This document shows, piece after piece, positions 25,311-34,128 of a stretch of 64,000 bases of DNA (positions are counted from its first letter, which is position 1; each line of letters opens with the position of its first letter). The stretch lies in contig JAPLKG010000008.1 in assembly GCA_026388185.1 (NCBI GenBank), positions 399,149 to 463,148 of the forward strand, written 5' to 3'. The DNA comes from Candidatus Eisenbacteria bacterium. Its GTDB lineage: Bacteria > Eisenbacteria > RBG-16-71-46 > JAFGJU01. The translations under genes and the position numbers were made by a program. The notes beneath the pieces are model-generated. The model ran no database searches, had not been told where the DNA came from, and saw only the letters and a program-made list of their open reading frames with translations.

Positions 25311-26289
25311 GGCCAAGCACTGGACTGTACTGGACGCCGGGAAGGTGCGCTGCGATCTCTGCCCTCACCACTGCACATTGTCGGGCGGGCAGGCCGGTAT
25401 ATGTATGGGCAGAGTGAACGAGAACGGGAAACTCTATTCCAGCAACTTCGGCCAGGTCGTCTCGGCATCGCTCGACCCAATCGAGAAGAAGCCGCTCTAT
25501 CACTTCTTTCCTGGAAGCCTGATATTCTCCGTCGGCCCGAACGGATGCAACTTCAGGTGCCCGTACTGTCAGAATTGGGAGATCTCTCAGCGGGAGACGC
25601 ACACTTCGTTCGTGCCTCCTCACGAACTCGTGAGAAACGCCGGGAGGGACGGTTCCGTAGGCATCGCTTACACCTACGCGGAGCCCCTGATTTGGTACGA
25701 GTACGTCCTGGAGTGCTCCAAACTGGCCAGGGAGGCGGGTCTCGTCAACGTTCTCGTTACGAACGGCTTCATTGAGAAGGCGCCGCTCGCGGAGTTACTC
25801 CCGCTCATCGACGCTCTCAACATCGACGTCAAGTCCGTCCGTGAAGAATTCTACAAGAAATTGTGCAAGGCGTCGCTCGAGCCGGTGTTGCGAACCTGCG
25901 AAACTGCCAAGAAGGTGTGCCACGTGGAGATCACGAATCTTCTTATTCCGGGCGAGAATACCGGCAAGGAGGACGTGACCGAACTCGTGCGTTGGATTGC
26001 TTCCAAGCTGGGCAAGGACACGCCACTTCATTTTTCGCGTTACTTCCCACATTACAAGTTTGCGGCAGAAGCGACAACCGAATCGACACTCTTCACCGCG
26101 TACGAGATCGGCAAGAAGGAGCTCTTCTACTGCTACGTCGGAAACGTCCGTTCGGCGAACGGGGCCAACACGTATTGTCCCAAGTGTGGGAACATGTTGG
26201 TTGAAAGGGCGGGTTACTCTATTAGAATCGCCGGCATCGAGGATAGGAAGTGTTCACGTTGCGGTCGGAACGCCGACTTCGTGCTTTGA
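25303..26289 (+). CDS. amrS: AmmeMemoRadiSam system radical SAM enzyme
   Basis: A 328-residue protein with CDLCPHHC near the N-terminus, the cluster motif CNFRCPYCQNWE (Cx3Cx2C), AYTYAEPLIWYEYV and a C-terminal zinc-ribbon-like CPKCG...CSRCGR pair. This is the radical SAM partner of the AMMECR1 and Memo proteins; the product of the system is not known. Neither partner is in the window. The GTG start follows GGGAGGTG with ideal spacing. rsfS follows 13 bases later. Confidence 0.9.
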   Translation: MVEAKHWTVLDAGKVRCDLCPHHCTLSGGQAGICMGRVNENGKLYSSNFGQVVSASLDPIEKKPLYHFFPGSLIFSVGPNGCNFRCPYCQNWEISQRETHTSFVPPHELVRNAGRDGSVGIAYTYAEPLIWYEYVLECSKLAREAGLVNVLVTNGFIEKAPLAELLPLIDALNIDVKSVREEFYKKLCKASLEPVLRTCETAKKVCHVEITNLLIPGENTGKEDVTELVRWIASKLGKDTPLHFSRYFPHYKFAAEATTESTLFTAYEIGKKELFYCYVGNVRSANGANTYCPKCGNMLVERAGYSIRIAGIEDRKCSRCGRNADFVL

Positions 26290-26302
26290 AGACGGGAGTT
26301 GA

Positions 26303-26689
26303 TTGAAAGGAGACATCATTATTAAGGAGAAAGAGAAGACTGCGTTGACGTCGCCCAAATTGGCGCGAGAGGCGGCCGACCTTGCCTTGTCGAAGAAGGC
26401 GGAGGACGTGGCCATCCTCGATCTGCGGGGCTTATCCACCGTCACCGATTTCTTTGTAATCTGTAGCGGTTCGTCCGACACTCACGTCAAGGCGATCTCT
26501 GACGCCATCGAAAGCGGACTGGAAGCGAAAGGCGTGCGCAAGTGGCACATCGAGGGCTACACGCACAAGCGATGGGTGCTGCTCGATTACGTGGACGTGG
26601 TCGTTCACGTGTTCCATCACAAGACTCGCGAATTCTACCTGCTCGAACGACTCTGGGGAGACGCCAAGATTGAGAAAGTGGTGGATTGA
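26303..26689 (+). CDS. rsfS: Ribosomal silencing factor RsfS
   Basis: This 128-residue protein has the family segments VAILDLRGLSTVTDFFVICS and HIEGYTHKRWVLLDYVDVVV and ends in FYLLERLWGDAKI. RsfS binds ribosomal protein L14 and keeps the subunits apart under starvation. A TTG at 26303 preceded by GGGAG is taken as start. The strong AAAGGAG inside the first codons points instead at an ATT five bases on, so a non-standard start cannot be excluded. Confidence 0.9.
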   Translation: MKGDIIIKEKEKTALTSPKLAREAADLALSKKAEDVAILDLRGLSTVTDFFVICSGSSDTHVKAISDAIESGLEAKGVRKWHIEGYTHKRWVLLDYVDVVVHVFHHKTREFYLLERLWGDAKIEKVVD

Positions 26690-26771
26690 GGTGGGCCGCC
26701 GAAGTAGACGGAGTCGAAACTTGAACGGGGCTCGTCCAAGTAACTGGATGGCTTAAGAGGGAGAGGCTGGA

Positions 26772-28583
26772 TTGAGAGACTCGATAGCCGACATTCTGCG
26801 TAATGCGATAAGGGAGGCCGCTCTCTTGACCGGACTTGTGACCGAGGAATCTCTGCCCTCCGTCGTCGTCGAAGTGCCGAGGGAGCGAGGGCACGGAGAT
26901 TTCAGCACAAACATTGCGATGCTGATAGCCGGTAGAGCGGGCGCCGGCGCGAAAGACGCAAGCGGCGGTGCCCTCGGCGGAACTCGTGCGACCGACGTTG
27001 TGGATGCAGGCGGCGTCGAGCACAAGATCTCTCCCATCGTCGTCGCCGAGGCAATTGCCGGAAAAATAGACAAAGCCGCGGCGAAGCTCGAAGGGGTTCA
27101 AGTACAAGCACCCGGTTTCATCAACATGCACTTGAGCCACGACTACCTGGAGGAGAACGTCCGTTGGATACTCACCGAAGGCGAAAGATACGGGACGTCT
27201 GACTTCGGCAAGGGAAGCACGGTTCAGGTCGAATTCGTGAGTGCAAACCCGACCGGCCCGCTCAACGTCGTGAGCGCGAGGGCGGCGGCCGTCGGGGATT
27301 CGCTCGTGAGACTGTTCAGAGCTTGCGGATACGACGCAAGAAGTGAGTTTTTTGTCAACGATTCGGGCACGCAAGTGGAACTGCTGGGACTCTCTCTCAA
27401 GGCGAGAGTCGAGGAGCTTCTGGGAAGGGGGGAGGCCAAGATTCCGGACGAAGGCTATCACGGCCAATACCTGGTAGATCTTGCAAAAGAGATTCCGAGA
27501 GAGAAGGCCCTGGAGATGCTCGGCGAATCTGAGGGCAAGGCGGGCGCGAGTGGGCCGGCCGTCGCCGGGAACAAGGCCGCCAGTGGCTTCAGGGAGCTGG
27601 CCTTAGAGAGGATGCACGAGGCTCAGAAGAAGGATCTTGCCGAGTTCGGCGTGAAATTCGACCGATGGTTCAGAGAGTCTTCCCTTCACACTTCCGGCCA
27701 CGTGGAGGAGACCTTCGGCAGGCTGAAGAGCTCCGGATTCGTCTACGAAAAAGACGGCGCAAACTGGTTCAAGTCCAGCGAGCTGGGGGACGACCAGGAT
27801 CGAGTGGTAAGGAAGAGCCCCTCCGATCCCTCGAAGTCGATTGGCGAACCGACGTATTTTCTCTCGGACATCGCCTATCACAGAGACAAGTTCGAGCGCG
27901 GTTTCAACAAAGTGATCGACATATTGGGGCCGGACCACCACAGCCACGTACCCAGGATGAAGGCCGCGGCGCGGGCCCTCGGCTATCCCGAAGACTGGCT
28001 CGAGATACTCATTGTGCAATGGGTGAGGTTGATGAGGGGGAAGACGCCGGTGTCCATGTCCAAGCGGGCCGGCGAGTTCATCACGCTTGTCGACCTCATA
28101 CGTGAGGTGGGCGTGGACTGCGCGCGGTTCTTCTTCTTGATGAGAAGACTAAACAGTCATCTGGACTTCGACCTCGACCTTGCAAAAAAGCAGTCCGAGG
28201 AAAATCCGGTGTACTACGTCCAATACGCCCACGCCAGGGTGAGCAGCATCATCGGGTTTGCCACGGAGGGCGGGATAGGTCTTTGCGGACTGGACGAGAC
28301 CGACCTGTCGCTTCTCAAAGAGCCGGAAGAGCTGGAGTTGCTCAAGCTCATGGTCGGCTACCCCGAGCAAGTGCTCGCGGCCTGCCTGAGCCGCGAGCCG
28401 CAGAGAATCACGAACTATCTCACTTCAATCGCCACGGCGCTTCACCAGTTTTATCACAATCATCGCGTCGTGGGCGTGGAACCCGGATTGATGCAGGCCA
28501 GGCTGGTTCTCGTTCGAGCAGTGAAAATAGTAATCGGGAACGGGCTCGAGCTGATCGGCGTCTCGGCTCCCGAGAAGATGTAG
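26772..28583 (+). CDS. argS: Arginyl-tRNA synthetase with altered HIGH motif
   Basis: A class I synthetase of 603 residues. An N-terminal Add-1 domain (residues about 1-130, enlarged by an Ala/Gly-rich insert near 55-75) is followed by the catalytic core with ANPTGPLNVVSARAA at about residues 159-173, where most ArgRS have HxGH. VSMSKRAGEF near 425 is the KMSKS equivalent. The C-terminal DALR domain has ENPVYYVQYAHARVSS. The enzyme charges tRNA-Arg. It is the only argS in the window, and the rest of the protein looks normal. The TTG start has GGGAG upstream. Confidence 0.92.
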   Translation: MRDSIADILRNAIREAALLTGLVTEESLPSVVVEVPRERGHGDFSTNIAMLIAGRAGAGAKDASGGALGGTRATDVVDAGGVEHKISPIVVAEAIAGKIDKAAAKLEGVQVQAPGFINMHLSHDYLEENVRWILTEGERYGTSDFGKGSTVQVEFVSANPTGPLNVVSARAAAVGDSLVRLFRACGYDARSEFFVNDSGTQVELLGLSLKARVEELLGRGEAKIPDEGYHGQYLVDLAKEIPREKALEMLGESEGKAGASGPAVAGNKAASGFRELALERMHEAQKKDLAEFGVKFDRWFRESSLHTSGHVEETFGRLKSSGFVYEKDGANWFKSSELGDDQDRVVRKSPSDPSKSIGEPTYFLSDIAYHRDKFERGFNKVIDILGPDHHSHVPRMKAAARALGYPEDWLEILIVQWVRLMRGKTPVSMSKRAGEFITLVDLIREVGVDCARFFFLMRRLNSHLDFDLDLAKKQSEENPVYYVQYAHARVSSIIGFATEGGIGLCGLDETDLSLLKEPEELELLKLMVGYPEQVLAACLSREPQRITNYLTSIATALHQFYHNHRVVGVEPGLMQARLVLVRAVKIVIGNGLELIGVSAPEKM

Positions 28584-28619
28584 TTACGAGTGTTTGGACG
28601 TTGACCGCGAGGTAAGAAA

Positions 28620-29534
28620 ATGAGCATTCTGGTTGTCGGTTCAGTGGCTCTCGACACGATAGCGACACCTTTCGGTTCGTGCGAGGACGAACTGGGAGGA
28701 TCGGCATCGTACTTCTCCGTGGCCGCCGGACACTTTGACAAAGTGCAACTGGTGGCCGTGGTGGGAACCGATTTCCCGAAGAAGCACATAGATTTTCTTG
28801 GCGGGCGCGGCATCGACGTCACGGGTCTCCAGGTAGCCGAAGGCCTGACTTTCAGGTGGCAGGCCGAGTACGGTTTCGAGCTGGGCGGGGCGAAAACCAT
28901 CAGCACGTGCGTCAACGTCTTCGAGCATTTTCATCCCGTGATTCCCGATCAGTTCAAGCAGTCGGAATACCTCTTTCTCGCAAACATCGACCCGTGCCTT
29001 CAATTGGAAGTCCTGGACAAGGTGAACGGGGCCAAGTTCGTGGCGTGTGACACCATGAACTTCTGGATAACGAGGAGACGCGAAGAACTCCTGCGGACAA
29101 TCGAGAGGGTCAACGCCCTCATCCTCAACGATGCCGAGGTGCGGCAATTGACCGGGGAGCCCCATCTCATCAAGGCCGCGAAATGGATACTGGACCTCGG
29201 CCCAAAGATTGTGATTATCAAGAAGGGCGAGCACGGTGCGCTTCTCATCACCCCCGAATTCAAGTTTGCCGCGCCCGCGTATCCCGTTGAGTCTCTCTAC
29301 GATCCCACGGGGGCCGGAGATTCCTTTGCGGGCGGCTTCGTGGGCTTTCTCGCCCGCTGCGGCGAATGCTGCGAGGACTCGCTCCGCCTTGCCGTCATGT
29401 ACGGCACCGTGATGGCCTCCTTTGCCGTCGAACGCTTTGGCGTGCGGAGACTTGCCGAGATAGACACGTTTGCCATCCTCGAGCGGCTCAAGGAACTTAA
29501 GAAGCTGTCGGACTTTCAGATAGAGCCGGTGTAA
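28620..29534 (+). CDS. PfkB-family sugar kinase
   Basis: The protein has 304 residues. The N-terminal ILVVGSVALDTIATPFG and ELGGSASYFSVAAG form the sugar site. The C-terminal DPTGAGDSFAGGFVGFLAR is the PfkB signature with the catalytic aspartate. It is unlike the kinase at 3366 in length and N-terminus. The substrate is unknown; the family includes ribokinase, adenosine kinase and related enzymes. The ATG has GAGGTAAG upstream. It ends the argS run, and a 488-base gap without genes follows. Confidence 0.87.
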   Translation: MSILVVGSVALDTIATPFGSCEDELGGSASYFSVAAGHFDKVQLVAVVGTDFPKKHIDFLGGRGIDVTGLQVAEGLTFRWQAEYGFELGGAKTISTCVNVFEHFHPVIPDQFKQSEYLFLANIDPCLQLEVLDKVNGAKFVACDTMNFWITRRREELLRTIERVNALILNDAEVRQLTGEPHLIKAAKWILDLGPKIVIIKKGEHGALLITPEFKFAAPAYPVESLYDPTGAGDSFAGGFVGFLARCGECCEDSLRLAVMYGTVMASFAVERFGVRRLAEIDTFAILERLKELKKLSDFQIEPV

Positions 29535-29776
29535 GGCTTCGGCCCTTGGGGAATGGGGCTGCATTTGGAAGGTGCCACGTCTGTGCCTTCTCCAAGCCTT
29601 CCGTAACTGTTTCCTTCACATACATAGCCCCATCGCTCGTCTCATCACAGACTGACGACCACATCCCGGCGCGTCCGAAACTGGGCGAGTTGCCACGGTG
29701 CTCTGTCAGTAGCCCCGGCGCACGTCACAAACTGACGGTTCAGTCCCAACTTTTTTCGTAGGGTTATGTTTTTCGG
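29535..29776 (+). other. Gene-free stretch after the PfkB kinase, weak terminator
   Basis: No ORF here is convincing. A short hairpin, ACTGA (29731-29735) with TCAGT (29740-29744), is followed six bases later by T6 (29751-29756). It could end the argS-pfkB transcript, but the stem is only five pairs. Confidence 0.35.
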
Positions 29777-29805
29777 TTGACATGGGTGCAATGTGGTGAT
29801 ATCAT
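29777..29805 (+). promoter_or_regulatory. Near-consensus sigma-70 promoter
   Basis: TTGACA (29777-29782), exactly 17 bases, TATCAT (29800-29805). It is among the best sigma-70-type matches in the window. The transcript would start near 29812, about 210 bases before the next start codon. Confidence 0.7.
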
Positions 29806-29811
29806 ATTTCT

Positions 29812-30022
29812 GGTTTCGACAGGAGACTCTTGCTACGTGAACGAGGTCAAGAGTTGCTTTCCTAGCCAAGAGAAGTTCTTTCGGTTCGCCGTGGGCTGTT
29901 TCGTCGGTTGTTTCCGGGTGTTTCAGTAGGGTTCAGGCCATTGGTGCGCCTGCTGCGCACATTGGGCCTTGTCGCGTTCAATCGGAAGAGATCCATCTTC
30001 CACCAACCGAAAAGGAGGGGGT
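29812..30022 (+). other. Long structured 5' leader of the small secreted protein gene
   Basis: About 210 bases of likely untranslated leader. It has at least three inverted repeats: ACTCTTG/CAAGAGT (29826-29832, 29848-29854); GTGCGC/GCGCAC inside GGCC arms (29936-29968); and GGAAGA/TCTTCC (29984-29989, 29996-30001). It ends in AAAAGGAGGGGGT before the ATG. I do not recognise a known riboswitch. Confidence 0.4.
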
Positions 30023-30385
30023 ATGCGGAAGTGGGTTGCAAAGTGTTCAGCGGCGCTTCTTACCGTGACTCTGATCGGACTTGCCGTTACCTGTATGCAG
30101 CTCGTCTCGCCGGCTCCGGCGTACTCGCGCCAGATTCCCAGTGGGTTTGAGGATGGCGGAGACCCGGATGGGCTTGATGGGGCTATGAGCGTGACGGACG
30201 AGTTTGGGGGGCTGGTATCTACACCTGAAGTTGGAGCTCAGGATGCGGGAGACCGTTCGGAAGTGGAGACAACTCTCGACTCTTCGTCTCGTTTTGTGTT
30301 CAGATTGTTTGGTGCGCGTGCGGAACAGAGAACGGTCGTATTGAAACTATGGTTCTCCATATCATCATTTGTTTTCACATTCTAG
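30023..30385 (+). CDS. Small exported protein of unknown function
   Basis: The protein has 120 residues. A clear signal peptide (positive start RKWVAK, hydrophobic ALLTVTLIGLAV, likely cleavage near PAYSR) is followed by an acidic Gly/Asp-rich middle and a hydrophobic C-terminus (LKLWFSISSFVFTF). No family is recognised. The ribosome site AAAAGGAGGGGGT is excellent. It ends 13 bases before the TPR/sigma-54 activator start and is probably in the same transcript, which suggests a regulatory or sensory link. Confidence 0.65.
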   Translation: MRKWVAKCSAALLTVTLIGLAVTCMQLVSPAPAYSRQIPSGFEDGGDPDGLDGAMSVTDEFGGLVSTPEVGAQDAGDRSEVETTLDSSSRFVFRLFGARAEQRTVVLKLWFSISSFVFTF

Positions 30386-30398
30386 CGGGGAGGTCTCC

Positions 30399-32873
30399 AT
30401 GGTTTTCGAAATTCCCGAGATCCAGAGAATAGAGGAGAGGCTGGAGACCCTTCGCAGTGTCTTCGGCAATCCAGAGTATTTGGAGCGTCTGGAGCTCTTG
30501 GCAGATCTGTACTTGAAGGAGGACGGCTACGAGCCGGCACTAGAGTATCTGGAAGAGATCTTGTCGGAAACTCACAGACTCCAGATCTCAGACAAGAAGA
30601 GAATGCGCCTGCAAATGAAAGTCATTGACTGTCTCCTGAAGCGCTCGCGTTGCACGGAGGCCCTGGAGAGGTGCAAGGCCATTGCCAACGAGCCGGGGAC
30701 ACTGGAGGATCAAGAGCTCAGAGCACAGCTCAATCTGCTTTTCTCCAAGACGTACTGGAAAACAGGTGACTATCCGAATGCGTTGAAAGCCAGTCAGGAT
30801 GCGATTCAAATATTCGAGAGTCTTGGAGACGAACGCGGCGTAGCTCAGTGTCAATGCTGGTTTGGCAATAGCTATCTCAGGCTCGGCCAATTCGAAGCAG
30901 CGAGAGAGCATTTTGAAGAAGGTCTGGCAGCGTACAGGAGGGTGAAGGACAAGGAAGGAATTGCTATCTGTCATAATAACCTCGGTGTCATGCACAAGAA
31001 CCGTGGTGAGTGGCAGCTTGCCACAGATCATCTGACAAAAGCGTTGGAGCTGGACAGAGAAACTGGCAACTACGGGAAGACCGCGCTGAGACTACTGAAC
31101 CTGGGCCTTGTGTACTACAAGACTGCTCAATGGAGAAGAGCTAAGGAATCAATGGAAGAGGCTCTCGCGATTGCGAGACGCATTGGTGACCAGCATACCT
31201 GCGCTGCCGCGTCCATCGGACTGGGCAATTGTCTCAGACTGCTCGGTGATTCCGAGGGAGCTGAAAGGTTCTACGTCCAAGCGACTTCTATAGCCGAGAA
31301 AGAAAACTTATTGCGCGAGCTCGCTCTGGCCCACGAGTTCTCGGGAGAGAATGAGTTGAGCCGAGGGAATCCACAGGCGGCGCTCAGCAAGTTGGACCGG
31401 GCTCTTGCAATTGCAGAGGGAATTGCCCGGGACGGAGACATCGTTGCCGAAGTGGAGCGACGACGGGCCGAAGCGTTCCTCGATCTCGGGGACATCAAGA
31501 AAGCGTTGAAGGCATCAATGCGATCCCTGAAGCTCTGTCGCCTGCTCGGTGACAGGTATGAAGAAGGTGCCGTTCTTTCCGTTATCGCCAGACTCAAGGA
31601 AAGAGCAGGGCACAGAAGAAGCGCGATGGTTGCGTTCGACGCCTCGGTCAAGTGCCGTGAATCAGTCAGAGACAGATACGGCTTGGCCTCTACGTTGCTT
31701 CACCTTGGCCGATTCCTGCGTGGCGAAGTCTGTTCGCAGGACAGGAGCCGAGAGGTGAAGCGTGTTCTCGCAAGGGCTGCGGGACTCCTTGCGGAAGTCG
31801 GAGCCGAGACGCTTCTCAGAGAAGCAGAGAGAGAACTGGAGTCCGCCTGGGACGAAAGTGCCAAAGCCTCTGCCCCAGTTGCTGCGAGGCGGGCCGGCCG
31901 TCTGACACCTTGTTCAATGCACGGAATCGTGACCTGCGATGCTTCCTTGATCAGCGTGATATGCTATGCGGAGCAATTGTGCAAGAGCGATGCTAGAGTA
32001 TTGATTCAAGGCGAAACCGGCGCCGGCAAGAACCTTCTAGCATACATCTTCAAGGCGCACGAGGAATCTGAAGGACGACCGTTTGTTGAGCTCAACTGTG
32101 CCACCATTCCTGCGGAATTGCTGGAGAGCGAACTATTCGGCTACGCAAAGGGCGCCTTCAGCGGAGCCAATTCCGACAAGAAGGGAATACTCGAAGAGGC
32201 AAATGGGGGCACGCTGTTTCTCAACGAAATCGCCGAAATGGACTTGAGGATGCAGGCCAAACTCCTGCAGTTTCTGGACGACGGCTCGTACAGACGCGTA
32301 GGTGATACACGTCTACGAAAACTCCACACTCGTATAGTCTGTGCGACGAACAAGGACCTTTGGCAGCAGGTTGAGAAGGGGGCGTACAGGCGCGACCTGT
32401 ACTTCAGACTTTCGCAAGCCGTGCTGAACATCACCCCGCTGCGTGACAGAAGCGAAGATGTGCCGGTGCTGGCGAGGCACTTTGTGGAGATGTACGGCCG
32501 GTTCTGCTCAAAGCAATTGCGCTTAGATCCCCCTGCGATCGAGTTGTTGCAGCGGCACAGTTGGCCCGGCAACGTGCGAGAGTTAAGAAGCAAGATCCAA
32601 CTCCTTGTGCTGGGGATGCCAACGGGAGCGGTCATCACCGCGGGCGACGTTGAGAAGGTGCTTAGCACCCCCGAAGCAGAAGCCCAGCCTAAGACTCTGG
32701 CAGACAAGATCGAACGGCTTAAGAGAACGGAGATAACCCGTGCTCTTACCAAGTTTGGTGGTAACAAGACCAAGGCCGCTCAAGTGCTTGGAATGAGTCG
32801 GCGTGGGCTCGTCAAGGTCGTGGAACGGATGGATACCTGTAGCGGGGGAACTGGTCCGGGCGTAGTCGCATAA
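30399..32873 (+). CDS. TPR-sensor sigma-54-dependent transcriptional activator
   Basis: The protein has 824 residues. About 490 residues of TPR repeats (for example AICHNNLGVMHKNRGEWQL) replace the usual receiver or GAF domain. An AAA+ sigma-54 activator domain follows, and then a Fis-type helix-turn-helix (KFGGNKTKAAQVLGMSRRG). Walker A is GETGAGKN (538-545). The sigma-54-contact loop is GAFSGA (585-590) instead of GAFTGA. Walker B reads LFLNEI, with asparagine at residue 609 where aspartate is normal. The protein may be a weak ATPase or a specialised activator. The ATG at 30399 follows GGGGAGGT. A second, canonical activator lies at 36829. Confidence 0.88.
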   Translation: MVFEIPEIQRIEERLETLRSVFGNPEYLERLELLADLYLKEDGYEPALEYLEEILSETHRLQISDKKRMRLQMKVIDCLLKRSRCTEALERCKAIANEPGTLEDQELRAQLNLLFSKTYWKTGDYPNALKASQDAIQIFESLGDERGVAQCQCWFGNSYLRLGQFEAAREHFEEGLAAYRRVKDKEGIAICHNNLGVMHKNRGEWQLATDHLTKALELDRETGNYGKTALRLLNLGLVYYKTAQWRRAKESMEEALAIARRIGDQHTCAAASIGLGNCLRLLGDSEGAERFYVQATSIAEKENLLRELALAHEFSGENELSRGNPQAALSKLDRALAIAEGIARDGDIVAEVERRRAEAFLDLGDIKKALKASMRSLKLCRLLGDRYEEGAVLSVIARLKERAGHRRSAMVAFDASVKCRESVRDRYGLASTLLHLGRFLRGEVCSQDRSREVKRVLARAAGLLAEVGAETLLREAERELESAWDESAKASAPVAARRAGRLTPCSMHGIVTCDASLISVICYAEQLCKSDARVLIQGETGAGKNLLAYIFKAHEESEGRPFVELNCATIPAELLESELFGYAKGAFSGANSDKKGILEEANGGTLFLNEIAEMDLRMQAKLLQFLDDGSYRRVGDTRLRKLHTRIVCATNKDLWQQVEKGAYRRDLYFRLSQAVLNITPLRDRSEDVPVLARHFVEMYGRFCSKQLRLDPPAIELLQRHSWPGNVRELRSKIQLLVLGMPTGAVITAGDVEKVLSTPEAEAQPKTLADKIERLKRTEITRALTKFGGNKTKAAQVLGMSRRGLVKVVERMDTCSGGTGPGVVA

Positions 32874-32882
32874 GTCAAGACA

Positions 32883-32933
32883 AGAACGGCGTTCAACTGA
32901 GAACGTAGGTTACGTTCCGGAGAACGCCGTTCT
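32883..32933 (+). repeat. Nested perfect inverted repeats after the activator gene
   Basis: The outer arms AGAACGGCGTTC (32883-32894) and GAACGCCGTTCT (32922-32933) enclose a second hairpin, GAACGTA-GGT-TACGTTC (32901-32917). The outer 12 and inner 7 pairs are perfect. It starts 10 bases past the stop codon. No T-run follows. It may be a terminator, an RNA-stability element or a protein-binding site. The rest of 32934-33265 shows no gene. Confidence 0.5.
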
Positions 32934-33265
32934 CGTCAAGAGCCCTATGGAAGACACTCAAGTACAACCATCCTGCGGTTTCCGGGAATTCCGTTCCCAT
33001 TCGTTTCGCCTACCTCGTCACGAGCACTGCGGGAGGCGGAGGTGTCATCTTGTAACCTCTTCGGATTGCATCGGTTGCGGCGTAACCTTAAAGTGTTGAT
33101 TTCGACGGTGCGCGGGTACAGTTTCTGCAATGTTGGTCTTCGCCGATGAAGGGTGCCCGGGCGCATGGCACGAGGTCACAGCTCTTGAGCCAGCCTTAAG
33201 TGTCTGGCCAGATCGCACAAGCAGGCAGGCGTCGGGCACCCTCCCGGCTGCAAGAATTTTTGCCC

Positions 33266-33294
33266 TTGCAACTGAACCAGGGAAATGGTATATT
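33266..33294 (+). promoter_or_regulatory. Candidate promoter for the conserved gene - GGHAWW peptide - HD-GYP group
   Basis: TTGCAA (33266-33271), 17 bases, TATATT (33289-33294). It lies 36 bases upstream of the start at 33330. Confidence 0.5.
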
Positions 33295-33329
33295 TTCTTT
33301 CGGCAGGTGTTCGCTTTCACCAGAAGTGA

Positions 33330-34070
33330 ATGGGGGTCAGTTTGGCTAACGTGCTGCAAAAGTGTGCCCTTGCGATTCGTGCGGAGAATGTTCTCCGCGG
33401 ACTTCGGGACATCTCCGCCGTTTCTGTCCTTGCTGACGATGGACAGATCACCGAGATTCACATCACAACCGCCAGCAACCGTTCTCCGAAGCAGCTCGTC
33501 AGGGACGTGGAGTCGGCTCTCGAGGCCGAGCTCGGGCTGCGGGTTGACCACCGGTGTATAAGTATTGCTCAGAAGAAGGAATGCGGGGAAGGCGCCGAGG
33601 TCCGGGAGCTGACACTCGCCGATTTTTGCGAGCCGGACAACAAGGAGCCTAGAGTCCGTTTCGGTAGCATCAACGTGAATTTTTCCGAGCTCAAAGGTCA
33701 TGCCAAGGTAGAGCTTTGCCTTGATACTCTTGAGTCTGCGGGCTTTGCTGACGGTTCATGCGATCAGCATGACGTCAATAGACTGATAGCGAGTGCTACG
33801 TTACAGTCCATGGGACAGTTTGTCGCCGAGGAGTGTTCGTTATCCTTGAGCGACGTGGAGGTAATACACCTAGGGCCAGACCAGGTAGTCGTTGCCACGG
33901 TCAAGTTCCTGTTGGGTAGGACCGACACAACTCTTGTGGGATCAAGCGTTGTGTCGCAGAATCTGCATCAGAGCGTTGTGTATGCCGTTCTGGATGCGGT
34001 CAACAGAGTATTCGGCAACCTGCGTCTTAAGGAACCGGTGGAGTATGAAGTAAGACCGACATCAACTTGA
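33330..34070 (+). CDS. Conserved protein of unknown function (SPKQLVRDVES domain)
   Basis: The protein has 246 residues. The first part (about residues 10-85) looks like a small alpha/beta domain: VSVLADDGQITEIHI, then SPKQLVRDVESALEAELGL, then VDHRCISIAQ. A second domain (about 105-240) ends GSSVVSQNLHQSVVYAVLDA. I recall similar uncharacterised proteins in thermophilic Firmicutes and Actinobacteria but cannot name a family. It has no signal or membrane segment. It is followed by the GGHAWW peptide ORF and an HD-GYP gene. The start is ATG at 33330, or TTG at 33342 after GGGGGT. Confidence 0.7.
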   Translation: MGVSLANVLQKCALAIRAENVLRGLRDISAVSVLADDGQITEIHITTASNRSPKQLVRDVESALEAELGLRVDHRCISIAQKKECGEGAEVRELTLADFCEPDNKEPRVRFGSINVNFSELKGHAKVELCLDTLESAGFADGSCDQHDVNRLIASATLQSMGQFVAEECSLSLSDVEVIHLGPDQVVVATVKFLLGRTDTTLVGSSVVSQNLHQSVVYAVLDAVNRVFGNLRLKEPVEYEVRPTST

Positions 34071-34075
34071 GGCTG

Positions 34076-34106
34076 GAGCGAAGCGGCGTAACTAGAGCGA
34101 AGCGGC
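34076..34106 (+). repeat. Direct repeat of GAGCGAAGCGGC
   Basis: Two exact 12-base copies (34076-34087 and 34095-34106), 19 bases apart start to start, just after the stop of the conserved gene and before the peptide ORF. Confidence 0.4.
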
Positions 34107-34128
34107 CATCCTACCTTTCATTTCGCCG

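Noticed and set aside
26305-26320. ATT as the start codon of rsfS after AAAGGAG
   Set aside because: A standard TTG with GGGAG upstream is available 15 bases earlier; noted only as an alternative.
29812-29860. Resemblance of TGGTTTCGACAGG to the 5' end of tmRNA
   Set aside because: There is no tag reading frame, no T-loop and no CCA end within the following 200 bases; the stretch leads into a ribosome site and a small gene.
33165-33179. TGGCACG as a second sigma-54 promoter
   Set aside because: The -12 element has CA where GC is required at the fixed 10-base distance.
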